In this document: positions 1-9,498 of the stretch, piece after piece
How the letters are laid out: the number at the start of each line of letters is the position of its first letter
Numbering within the stretch: position 1 is the stretch's first letter
Origin: Beroe ovata
Lineage: Eukaryota; Ctenophora; Nuda; Beroida; Beroidae
Direction of reading: 5' to 3'
Length of the DNA: 64,000 nucleotides
NCBI GenBank assembly: GCA_946803715.1
Contig: CAMPET010000044.1
Location: 304,169 to 368,168 of the forward strand
Position numbers and translations under genes: made by a program
Notes under the pieces: generated by a model
What the model saw: the letters and a program-made list of their open reading frames with translations, nothing else
The model's database searches: none
What the model was told of the DNA's origin: nothing

Positions 1-928
1 CTTAGAAGAGTAGAGGAGTCAAGATGAAAGGTGTCAGTATTAGAGGTGTCAGTGAGGTGTCAACTGTCAAAGAGGAAGCCGGAAGGTCAAGCCCCTTCTG
101 GAATTTGACTCACTCACTCCTGCAAAGCTGCAAGGTCGTATTGAATATGAGATTATGACGGCATGTAAGAAGAAGCTGTCTCGATATGAGAGGAGTCATT
201 ATTTGAACGGCGTGGGGACTGGGGAGGTGTCGGCACCTGTTTGTGGTGATTAGAGATAACCGAGTAGGCGATGATGTGAGGGGCATTGGACAGAGGGTAG
301 AGTCGATCATAGCAGAAAGTGGTGTGGAGAGAAAGAAGTTTATGTTCGTTGTCCGCAGAAAAATGCCTTCCAGGGGGCAAGAATTGCTCCGAGGATAAAT
401 GTTACAAGGACGTGCTAGCCGTAGATAATTAGCATATGATCCTTAGGGTGCAGAGCGAAGATTTGACTCACCGATTGTTGGAAAATCAGCGGTTTGAATT
501 CCAAATCAGAAAGTATGCTTATTCATATTTCTAGTTCACGATGCCTTGGAAGGGAAATGGTTGCACATGAATGTGAACGTGAATGATAAGAAATGAAAGA
601 GATGGAGCACACTATGTAGTATGTATGATACTGCATGCACGGGCTGATTAATTATGTATGATTCCTCCGTGCATCATTCATTTGTATTACCCCCTTTGTG
701 GATATAAACTGATAGAAACCGTACTTCTCCATTCTCCGCTACCATTGCAGACATACACACAGTTACACACAGTTGAATATCTTGACTCTGCTAATCTCGA
801 CTCGGATACCATTGTAGATTTGCCAAGCATTTGAGTAACTTATGGGGATCTCCATCCAGTAGGTATCCACTCACTTAAACTCGAATACAACTTGCTCCTA
901 TTCTAACCATTATGATCTCACGTAAGGC
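1..928. other. no gene seen; probable intron of the minus-strand helicase plus receptor upstream region
   Basis: I see no exon with homology or good splice sites on either strand. Short open frames at 110-380 on the minus strand are low complexity and unlike any family I know. The right part is the upstream region of the receptor starting at 929. If the SNF2 exons ending at 1980 belong to an intact gene, this stretch lies inside its next intron, because no continuation of the helicase domain is visible down to base 1. Confidence 0.5.
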
Positions 929-1972
929 ATGGCAAACTACGCTAACGACACGATGTACCGAATCACTGATCCGGCTGACAGAGCAGCCCTCACAGTCTAC
1001 TGCTGGGGACTGAGCATCATCTCGCTATTCGGTAACATCCTAGTCATGGTAGCATCTATCAAGTATCGTGCTATCAAACTGGACAAAGTGTCTATCATAC
1101 TGATCAGGAATATTGCACTGGCGGACACTCTATACGCATCTCTTGTCATGGCTCCTTGTGGCATATCCCTGATAACCGAATCTTGGCCATTCGGGGATTT
1201 TCTCTGTGAGGTGTCCACATATTTGCAGTACTTCCTAGCATTGGCTGATATCAACATGATCTGCGCTCTTAACACTGCCAAGCTGACAAGCCTGATCTTC
1301 CCATTCAGAGCGCGACTCAGGTCAAGCAATGCAGGGTACATCATCGCATGCTCTATGTGGCTATTCTCCAACTGTTTCCCAGTTATGAATGTGGCATTTG
1401 GTCGTGTGCCAAGTTTTGACTACAGGTCGTATCGGTGTGCGTATCCACACACTGACGACGTCTGGCAGTGGCTTGATCCTGTTAACAGTGCACTATTTCT
1501 CGTGTTCCCTAATGTGGTCATCCTGGTCAGCACTATAATTCTACTAGTGTATGCCAACAAGATGTCCACTGGGGTCCACAAGCAGGCTATCATAACAATG
1601 CTTGTCGTGTCCATGGTGTTTGTTGTGTCATATCTGCCTGTGGGGTCGTACATTGTAGCCGAGAGTTGGATCATGGAGGCATCAGGGGCATTGGAGGGGG
1701 ATTCCCTCTTTGTTACTACCTACAGAGTCGGGCTATTCCTCAAGTTCATCAATAACAGTGCCAATGTTATTATCTACTACCTCACAGTAAACAGCTTCAA
1801 GACGTTTGTCAATGAGAAGCTATTCCGACAGGGGGATGCAAAGAAGAATAGCCTGGCTGTTTCCCTCCGAGGAAAGAATACAACCCGGCGACAGGACGAA
1901 CCCACGAGGGAACAGAAAAAGGAGCTAGAAACTAACGATGATTCTGCAAGATTGATGAAAGGTGAGAATTGA
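929..1972 (+). CDS. rhodopsin-like (class A) G-protein-coupled receptor, single exon
   Basis: The 347-residue protein is a class A 7TM receptor. TM1 (about residues 21-45) carries the GN pair of helix 1 (GNILV). TM2 contains IALAD, which fits the conserved LxxxD. A WPFG motif sits in the first extracellular loop. C93 at the top of TM3 can pair with C170 in the second loop. The DRY box after TM3 is replaced by NTAKL (115-119). TM7 has N-N-S-A-N-V-I-I-Y-Y (275-284), a degenerate NPxxY. An N-glycosylation site (NDT) lies near the N-terminus and the tail is charged. The whole protein is in one exon. The ATG at 929 is the first in frame. The ligand is unknown; loss of DRY and of the NPxxY proline is common in lineage-specific receptor expansions. 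It may lie within an intron of the opposite-strand helicase. Confidence 0.88.
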   Translation: MANYANDTMYRITDPADRAALTVYCWGLSIISLFGNILVMVASIKYRAIKLDKVSIILIRNIALADTLYASLVMAPCGISLITESWPFGDFLCEVSTYLQYFLALADINMICALNTAKLTSLIFPFRARLRSSNAGYIIACSMWLFSNCFPVMNVAFGRVPSFDYRSYRCAYPHTDDVWQWLDPVNSALFLVFPNVVILVSTIILLVYANKMSTGVHKQAIITMLVVSMVFVVSYLPVGSYIVAESWIMEASGALEGDSLFVTTYRVGLFLKFINNSANVIIYYLTVNSFKTFVNEKLFRQGDAKKNSLAVSLRGKNTTRRQDEPTREQKKELETNDDSARLMKGEN

Positions 1973-1979
1973 AACTAAC

Positions 1980-2340
1980 CTATAGCTTGGATTGTTTTTC
2001 CGAGGCCCATTTCATCTGCAAGGAGGCAACACCCATCCTTCCGAGCCCCGAACAAGACACCCTCCCGCTGGAAGGGAAGGAGAGACTGGCGGAGTACGGC
2101 AGGAAGCCGGTTCAGTACTTGCTCCTCATCCTGGAGGATCGTATGATAGACATTCAGGAGTTGGAACATCATTTGTCAATAATTATGAATAATATTCGGA
2201 TACAGCCATACTTGGTTCTATTTAAAATGTATAACACATAAATGCGTTGAATTGAACCCTTCAAACCTCATATCGTTGAGCAGCCCGTACTAGGTCATTA
2301 TCATCAAATTCATCGAATTCTTCATCACTCATGTACAAGT
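1980..2340 (-). CDS. SNF2-family helicase, ZRANB3/SMARCAL1-like, two exons only (partial)
   Basis: Two minus-strand exons can be read: 2340-2267 and 2130-1980. The first encodes an acidic stretch beginning LYMSDEEF and ending RAAQRYE. It joins in phase 0 to the second, which begins DEEQVL and contains LLPFQREGV, the Q-motif region, and then the Walker A box ADEMGLGKTIQAI typical of the ZRANB3/SMARCAL1 branch of SNF2 ATPases. The second exon ends at a GTTAGT donor (1979). The first begins after an AG at 2342-2341. These proteins remodel stalled replication forks. No downstream exon appears before the window start, so the rest is either off-window across an intron of at least 1.9 kb containing the receptor gene, or this is a gene fragment. 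An alternative is a short first exon starting at the ATG at 2172, which also reads into the domain. Confidence 0.7.
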
Positions 2341-2344
2341 CTAG

Positions 2345-2402
2345 ACTTTTTACTGTGAGTATAATCTTAGACTAGTCTAAGATTATACTCACAGTAAAAA
2401 GT
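2345..2402. repeat. 58-bp perfect palindrome
   Basis: The sequence is its own reverse complement from 2345 to 2402, centred between 2373 and 2374 (gactagtc at the centre, runs of T and A at the ends). It abuts the acceptor of the helicase exon at 2340. It has no flanking duplication that I can see. Confidence 0.9.
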
Positions 2403-2722
2403 TGACAAGAACTTGCAATTATTGTTGCTTTCAGCATTGAATGTTGATGGATAACGTCAAATTCATAAGGACTAATGTTCACATCAAGTAGAACAATCGA
2501 ATAGAGATGACTCACAAACTGTAAGTTTTCTGGTACGGTACTGTATAAATGAACGTCTCAAAAACCAACAACCGGACAATTAGAGGCCATTTAAACCAAT
2601 TCCTTGATTGATATTCATAAATTGATTTCTTAAGTAATAAAATGATTTCTTAAGTCATAGAATCCATCTTGTTGGAGTGAACTGCACAAATTGCCAACTA
2701 TATCTACATGACTCTTAAGTCC

Positions 2723-3425
2723 TTACTCTAACTCTATATCTGCTCCAAACTCTGATAATTTAGTTTTCAGTTCTTCAGCATTTGCTTTAGGGATCTGCTC
2801 CCTTATCAAACAGGGTGCTGCTTCAACTAGTTTCTTAGCAGCCACCAAGTTGAGATCTGGCAAAACTTCTTTCATGGCTTTGATGAGTTTAATCTGATAG
2901 ATGTGGAGGTAAGCTTCTTTAAATATGATCCTCAAATGTAAATTTAATAACACCGTCCATAAAAGCACAACTTACCTTCATAGATGGATCAACCCCAACC
3001 AACTTCACATCAAAGATAGTTTTTTCCTCTACAACTGGTTCAGGTTCCACAGCTTCTGGTGTATCTGCATTTTGTGCAGCAACAGGAGCAGCAACTGCTA
3101 TATCACCAATACCTGATGATAATAAAAATTCATTCTATTGATAATCAAATACATTTCCTTAGCTTCAAATTGACTGACAAGGAATAATTCTCAAAATTTC
3201 TAAATCCATCTCAAACATACCTAATTTGTCCTTAAGAAGTGCTGTTAATTGACTGGTTTCAAGAAGTGACAGTTTACAAATCTGTTCAGCTATGGAAGCA
3301 ACATGTTCTGGAATGTGTGACCCAGACTCAGAGTCAATATGGGGAGCTGGGATTGCAGACATGCATCTGAATCTTAGCACACTCCTTGCCATCTGGCAGC
3401 CTATTTGACGCAAACAGACTTGCAT
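2723..3425 (-). CDS. MRPL12: mitochondrial ribosomal protein L12 (bL12m), three exons
   Basis: The exons are 3425-3221, 3112-2976 and 2893-2723, with GT-AG borders and matching phases. Exon 1 encodes a basic, mitochondrial-type N-terminus (MARSVLRFRCMSA) followed by the L12 dimerisation helix region (ICKLSLLETSQLTALLKDKLG). Exon 2 is the Ala/Glu-rich hinge ending EEKTIFDVKLVG. Exon 3 is the C-terminal L7/L12 domain (IKAMKEVLPDLNLVAAKKLVE), ending ADIELE. The protein forms the flexible stalk of the mitochondrial ribosome that recruits translation factors. Two in-frame starts are possible, at 3425 and 3392; the second gives a cleaner presequence. Total length is about 160 to 171 residues, slightly short of the human protein. 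Confidence 0.93.
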
Positions 3426-3659
3426 ATCCTATTAATGAATATTGTGACTTAAAAATAAATTGAATCTTGCATTGTATCAGATTTGCAGTCAGGCTATTGA
3501 CTGAAAAATATGGAGAGTTGATTTTCTTAAGTTCAAGAGAGAACGATTTAAAGCTAATGATGAATATATGAGTGATATCTTGTAATTTTTTCCTTTTAAC
3601 CCATAAAAGCACCCCTAATCAGTGGTCCTAAGTCTGTAGAGGTGTATGGGTATATTGTA

Positions 3660-4028
3660 ACAGAAGTTGATAGCCTAATCACATCGATTCCGTAGTCTGG
3701 TGAGAATGTACTTGATGGCCGGTTCTTCTGCCTTGTCTCACACATAAAGACTAGCTTATACAACATCTACTCGCAAGTAGATGTTGACAAGGGTGCCTAC
3801 ACAGTACTCCATTACAATGAGTTCTCTTTGTAATGGAGTACTGTGTAGGCACCCTTGTCAAACAGAAGGAAACATTTCCTGTAAATGAGACTTTGGGCAA
3901 GACAGAGTGGTTATGTGCGTAGCCTGGCAAACATGGTGGAGATCCTTGCTGTTTAACATGGAATCTTAATCAATACCGTGGGGTCTGTACAGACCACTCT
4001 GTCACAGAAGTTGATAGCCTAATCACAT
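3660..4028. repeat. hairpin-rich element bounded by 25-bp direct repeats
   Basis: An identical 25-bp direct repeat (starting acagaagttgatagcc) occurs at 3660-3684 and 4004-4028. Between them are three inverted repeats: 11-bp arms at 3761-3771 and 3776-3786 with a 4-nt loop; perfect 34-bp arms at 3784-3817 and 3828-3861 with a 10-nt loop; and 11-bp arms at 3901-3911 and 3992-4002. No coding frame is present. It looks like a structured non-autonomous repeat; I cannot assign a family. Confidence 0.75.
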
Positions 4029-4339
4029 TGCAAACATGAAATACAAAATACTGGTGGTATTTGGCTATTTGCTTGAAACAGGAGTTCTATCTATATCCCC
4101 TGAAAGCGGAAATTTGACATTACACGGTGTGACAAAATAGGACCTGAGAGCCTTGTCTATATTTTTTGATAAAATAACCCTGTTAGAATAAATCTGTTAA
4201 GTTTGGAATACTTGTGGCTTGCGCCCCCTTTATTTTTCTTTATGATCATGTCAATCGATGATAGACCCTGTCGACTGTTTTTTGCGCGCGCGCAAGAAAC
4301 AGTGGACAGATACCATCCGGCAAAAAATTTCATTGTCTG

Positions 4340-4473
4340 TTGTAGGATTTCACCCTACCCTGGCCCTTGCTGGCGGGATTTTATCTCTGGCAAGGGGCGG
4401 ATTGAAAATCGGGGGCGGAAAATCGGGGCGGATTGAAAATCGCGCGCACCGACGGTAGGGTAAAATTCTACAA
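4340..4473. mobile_element. short MITE-like element with 20-bp terminal inverted repeats
   Basis: The left end TTGTAGGATTTCACCCTACC (4340-4359) matches the reverse complement of 4454-4473 at 18 of 20 bases. The 8-bp sequence attgtctg occurs immediately outside both ends (4332-4339 and 4474-4481), as expected of a target-site duplication. The interior is GC-rich with repeats of gcggattgaaaatc and no coding capacity. A second copy lies at 12502-12600. Confidence 0.8.
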
Positions 4474-4673
4474 ATTGTCTGGCAATGTTGCTAAGCCGTC
4501 GGACGCGAAGCCGTTAGCGGCGCGCGCGATTAAACTCGGGTCTATAATTGTAGGAGTATCATGCCTAGCGCGAGAATGGAGAAACAGCGGATGAGGACAG
4601 ATTACATATGGCAAGCTGCAAGCGCGGGAACCACACTGTGGATTCGTGCGCGCTCAACTAGCGCGCCGGAAAT

Positions 4674-5137
4674 TAGGGTACGCCCTTTTTTCTAACTTTT
4701 TGATGCTCAATTCTATTNACATAACATGCACCTGTAGGATGTCTCTCATGAGTCATGATTTTAGGTGTTTGAAATAAACAGCACAGTTCCAAGTTCAGCA
4801 GAACATAATGACTTTTTTCATTTTGTATTCAGAAAATAGTCTATACATGAGAACAATCAACTTGCGCATTGTCAATTATGTGAATCTGTGATCATGATGC
4901 ACACTGCTGTCATGTCAAGGCAATTGATTTGCGCGCGCGTGAACGCGCGCGCACAAGGTACTAGCAGAGAGATCACGTGACCTGTCACGTGGTGTGACGT
5001 CACGAAATAAAAAAGGCCCTAGATGAGAAGGTAAACATAGTCCAATTTCAAAAAGCTTGACATATCCGTAATCAGCTCACCGAGATCTACCAGAATAGAA
5101 TTGAGCCTCAAAAAGTTAGAAAAAAGGGCGTACCCTA
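4674..5137. mobile_element. 464-bp non-autonomous DNA transposon, Mutator-like by structure
   Basis: Terminal inverted repeats of 44 bp span 4674-4717 and 5094-5137 (one mismatch; outer end tagggtacgcccttttttc). A perfect 9-bp direct duplication, gccggaaat, flanks the element at 4665-4673 and 5138-5146. Long terminal repeats plus a 9-bp target duplication fit Mutator-like elements. The interior carries no open frame; it includes a gcgcgcgcg hairpin near 4930 and CACGTG and TGACGTCA sites near 4975-5003. There is no transposase, so the element must have been mobilised in trans. Confidence 0.87.
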
Positions 5138-5146
5138 GCCGGAAAT

Positions 5147-6464
5147 ATCTGTCACGGTGAGTGCTGTCGTTTTACAGAAAAATATTATTGCGCGTTACAA
5201 AGAATAACCAGTATTCACTAATCAGTCTCAGTGTCTCCAATGTTCATCATCTGAAGGTACTCGGGTAGTTGACCATACGTTGGACACATTCGTCATCTAT
5301 CATTCAGTAAAGACTTGCACACTTCAGTACAGTTCTATACAATCATAACCTTATCTACGAGCCATGTTAAATAATAAACTGTGGGTACACACGTCACCCA
5401 CCACCCCAGACTTCAGTTGAGGTTCAGTGCTCATGTCTAGGTGTACACAGTTGCGTTCATTCCCCAGTATGATACATAAATGTCAAACAAGGTTGTGCAG
5501 TGGTCCAGTCTTATATTAATCATCAACCACAGCGTGTACAATCATTATATTTTGCATATTTATCTGCATATACACGACCGTTGCTTAAGTTGCACACAAC
5601 TATTACCTTTTGTATTACCTTTTGTAACACGTATTCTACACCAAAATTGAAGCCTTCAAAACCCAATTCAGTAGAACTAAAATTTAATTGCGTGAGTGCG
5701 ACAGGATGGAGTGTTCAAATATTAAAACGTCCAAATTGATCGTGTTCATATTATCTGGAACATGTAAGTGCCACAACATTTAGAATCGAAACGTATTTGG
5801 ACAGTTAACTATTCAAACTGCAAAACTGTTTCTCAGGGGAAATGACCATATTCGAGTGCCAGGGATGATCATGCAGTCAGTCATAGATACAGACACAGAC
5901 ACAAAAATACACAAACGCACACAGGCACAGACACACACAATTTCGCCATAACTCATATTAAGGCAATCAAGTGACGTCATAACCTCACTGATTATTCAAC
6001 AGAATATTCCGTTCAATAATTGAATTTAAAGCTGTGTCCAAATACAAAGATACCAGGTAATATAAAACAGAATTACAATACCAGTAGCAAGTAGATTCAA
6101 AGTGACTGTCGAATGGAAAGTTTGTTTAACTGTCACATGTCTGTCACATGACATAGACATATGTGGCAGTCACAGTGGCTTCAATAATTTTGCGAAATGA
6201 TCCTGTCTGGTTGTGTATATTATTCAAAACCAGTTCCAACATGGCATGAAAAGGAGTAAACATTTACAGCAGCTTTCTCCACTAATTATTGTAAATGTAC
6301 AGTGTTGCGACGCTGTTATGTAATATGTAGGTAGGTAGGTATATTGAACAAAGTTTAAATGCGATGTTATTGACTACTATTACGGGAAATGTGTGATGTG
6401 GAGGAATGGAAAAAGGTTGTGGAATGTGGTAAAAATAGGGTGTGGTCAGTAAAAGAGCAAGTGG
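5147..6464. other. no gene seen
   Basis: This is AT-rich sequence. It has simple CA/ACAG-rich repeats around 5880-5940 and a short GTAG repeat near 6326-6340. The open frame at 5500-5739 is low complexity without homology. I find no splice-bounded exon. Confidence 0.6.
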
Positions 6465-6604
6465 TCAGTGATGGAGGGCGGTCGAATACTCTGGATTGAT
6501 ATTGATACAGTCCTCGTCTGACATATATAAATCCTCATCATCACTATAACCAAGATGGTGAGCTTCATTCGTTCCCTTGCGAGGTGACCGCGTTAACCTC
6601 ACTC
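6465..6604 (-). CDS. putative last exon of an unidentified minus-strand gene (partial)
   Basis: After a good acceptor (cttgcag, exon starting at 6604) there is a 46-codon frame ending in TGA at 6467-6465. It encodes basic residues (RLTRSPRKG), then an acidic GYSDDEDLYMSDED stretch. The seven residues DLYMSDE recur in the helicase exon at 2340-2267, so the exon may be a paralogous or duplicated piece of that gene. Upstream exons would fall in or beyond the assembly gap. Function is unknown. Confidence 0.4.
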
Positions 6605-6697
6605 CTGCAAGAGTTTTGATGAAGGAGCAGGGAGGAAGGGGGAGTGTGGGAGGGAGGGGGAGAGGAACAAAGAGTTAGTGAGTTTGGAGGGAGGGGG

Positions 6698-7103
6698 NNN
6701 NNNNNNNNNNNNNNNNNNNNNNNNNNNNNNNNNNNNNNNNNNNNNNNNNNNNNNNNNNNNNNNNNNNNNNNNNNNNNNNNNNNNNNNNNNNNNNNNNNNN
6801 NNNNNNNNNNNNNNNNNNNNNNNNNNNNNNNNNNNNNNNNNNNNNNNNNNNNNNNNNNNNNNNNNNNNNNNNNNNNNNNNNNNNNNNNNNNNNNNNNNNN
6901 NNNNNNNNNNNNNNNNNNNNNNNNNNNNNNNNNNNNNNNNNNNNNNNNNNNNNNNNNNNNNNNNNNNNNNNNNNNNNNNNNNNNNNNNNNNNNNNNNNNN
7001 NNNNNNNNNNNNNNNNNNNNNNNNNNNNNNNNNNNNNNNNNNNNNNNNNNNNNNNNNNNNNNNNNNNNNNNNNNNNNNNNNNNNNNNNNNNNNNNNNNNN
7101 NNN
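6698..7103. other. assembly gap
   Basis: There are 406 consecutive N. The left flank is a purine-rich GGGAGG tract, so the gap may cover a low-complexity repeat. Confidence 0.99.
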
Positions 7104-7489
7104 TCGAATCACAGTGACTCGACCACTGATCTTTGATCAGTATAATATGATCACTAATCAGTGGATTAGTTCGCTGATGTCAGTGAACTGGCTATAAAAG
7201 TTCAACAACTCTGTCAAGTCATGATAATCTCATTCCAGATCATTGGAAATGAGAGGTAAAGTCTAATCTATATCAAATTATCGCAACTATCAAATAATGC
7301 GAAATGGCGCTATCATTATACCAAGATAATGTACCATGTTATCAGAATACAGAGTAGGTATAATAACCAATTATCGACCTACCTATCCAACTCTGTAGCT
7401 CGTCCATCCAGAATGGATTTCTACAAGAAAGGAAGAGTAGAATGGAGCATATCAATAACAGGACTGTACATACCACGCTGTATACTGTG

Positions 7490-7656
7490 GGAGGAGGTTA
7501 GAGGGGTAAGAGAGGTTAGAGAGGTTAGAAAAGTTAGAGGGGGTAAGAGGAGGTGGTGTGAAGAGTAAGAGAGGGAGGACTGAGGAGTGAATGGTTAGAG
7601 GGGTTGGAGGGAGTTAGAGGGGTTAGAGGACGTTAGAGGGAGTGGTGTGAAGAGGG
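7490..7656. repeat. purine-rich degenerate tandem repeat
   Basis: It contains many imperfect copies of a GTTAGAGG / GGTAAGAG unit on the + strand. It resembles the G-rich tract next to the gap at 6698. Confidence 0.8.
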
Positions 7657-8237
7657 AATTGAGTTGTGGGAGGCAATGGGTATCTATGTGAGTCTCTGAC
7701 ACTAGCAACAAACTTGCTTTATGCATATGTCAGCACATGCTCGCTGTTACATTTGACAACTTGTCACGCATTCGTACGTAGAGCAAATTACTTGTCAATC
7801 AAATCTCTGCATGTATGATTTGAGTTCCAAAGTTGTGACAGAAAATGAACTTTTTACGATATTTGCGCTGTCAATATCAAGGACTGGATATATGGTAGAT
7901 ATAATTACACATCTAAAATATGACAGTATTTGACTCAATAAAACCATATCCTGTGATTACATCCAATGGACTACATAATATGGATATGAGAATTGAGAAG
8001 GTTATATTGTGAGAATATGTATGTCAGAGTACTGGATGTATGCACTCGCGCGCAGGAAACCTCTAGCTATTCCAATCACAACTCATCAAAACTTTCATAT
8101 TTTGCTGATTGGCGATCATATTGAAACGTTGATGGATTTATCACACTTTGATAATGAGTAATGACTCGTGAAGATTATCCCCTGGCCCCTCAATCAACTG
8201 TTAATGATAGCATGACCAGTGGTTATCAACCACTGGT

Positions 8238-8311
8238 TAGTGGTTGCATTACATGTACTGTGGTTGCATTACATGTGGTTGCATTACTGTGGTTGCATTA
8301 CATGTACTGTG
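8238..8311. repeat. tandem repeat with a gtggttgcattacatgtact unit
   Basis: There are about four copies of a roughly 20-bp unit, some truncated. Confidence 0.8.
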
Positions 8312-8592
8312 ATGATAGCATTAAGTTAATAATAATGAAGTAATTATAGGAAGGGGACATAATTTAATTCGTTATCGTCACACCTTCAGATGATTGTAAC
8401 ACCACAGATACAGACAAACAGACAAACAGACACAAACAAACTGACACAGGCACACACACAAATACATACTCAAATAAATGAGCTATACGTTTAGCATTGC
8501 CGTGTTAAATTGACAAGAAAAGAGTAATAAGCTACGCATGTAAGTCATATGACTAAAATATGTATATGCTGCTGAGCATCCACAGAGCTTCT

Positions 8593-8717
8593 GATCAAGG
8601 GGCTGGCAAGCCCCTCGCGGCATCTGTAGCTAATGTTGAACGTGCGAGCAAAAAGGGCCCGAAGGGCCCTTTTTGCGAGCTTGGTCACCGAGGAGGCCCG
8701 AAGGGCCGACTCGGTGA
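8593..8717. repeat. dispersed GC-rich hairpin repeat cluster
   Basis: Bases 8593-8637 match 45731-45775 with one mismatch in 45 bp; this unit contains the hairpin ggggct-ggca-agcccc. It is followed by a perfect 13-bp stem with a gaa loop at 8648-8676 (arms gcaaaaagggccc) and a nested hairpin at 8685-8717 (tcaccgag...ctcggtga around ggccc-gaa-gggcc). It has no coding role. Confidence 0.8.
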
Positions 8718-9498
8718 GCTTGATGCGTTTATGTAACGCGCGAAAAGCTGCGGCGCTTGCCAGACCCTACTATATGTTTTTACGGAATCGCCGAATTTCG
8801 ACTATCTATAACACCGCTTATATTTATCCGATTGTTATGAAACTTTGTATTCCATCTATTTGGATCATAGAGAGGCAGCAACCAANTGGATCTAGCATGC
8901 TTCATCAATAATTCATAGCAGGTGGGCCGTGGGGTCCCTATGCTCTCACTACCGCTCCATAATGTCACAATTACCTAATTACATCGTTTATCTGAATAGC
9001 ACCACCTCTTTCATTCTGAAACTGAGGAGAAACATTTTGAACGGATGAAAGAATGGACAAGTCTATTGTCAGTATGTGTCTATTGGTAGAACGTGAAGTT
9101 AGCCCTTCTGTTGAAACTTACCATTACAGATAGTGCACTTTGTTGCGGAATTTAATACAACTATTTTCTGTTACATCTGTCCGTAATTACGAACATCTTC
9201 CTCATTACTCTGAACATATTCCTGCATTTCTATTTCTCATCAACACAGCTGCGTAACAATTACTTAATTAACTTGTTGCAACAACATGGAATATTGAATC
9301 AATTGTTGTTGTTTTGTTTTTGCGGATATCATTTTGTGTATTCTCCAATAGGTAGGCATCCACATGATTCGTTTATAGTTTTATCATCCATGTGCCCATT
9401 AAGTAAGCGAATTCTTACCAATTATTTCATCGTTATTCTATAACCGCTTACCGCTAATTGTGTCAATAAACACCAATCCAATATCCAGATTCGGAAAG

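Larger units (their letters stand above)
7104..9498. other. repeat-rich intergenic stretch; no gene seen
   Basis: Apart from the repeats listed separately I see no exon. Frames at 7329-7568, 8161-8343 and 8633-8911 run through tandem or hairpin repeats. The final 400 bp is the AT-rich upstream region of the receptor at 9499. Confidence 0.55.

Noticed and set aside
6644-7136. Open frames spanning the N gap on both strands
   Set aside because: They consist almost entirely of undetermined bases.
8633-8911. 92-codon plus-strand frame
   Set aside because: Its first half is the GC hairpin repeat and the rest crosses an ambiguous base; no homology.
9460-9498. Upstream extension of the second receptor from a GTG
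   Set aside because: A eukaryotic gene would start at the ATG at 9499; the 13 extra residues add no feature.
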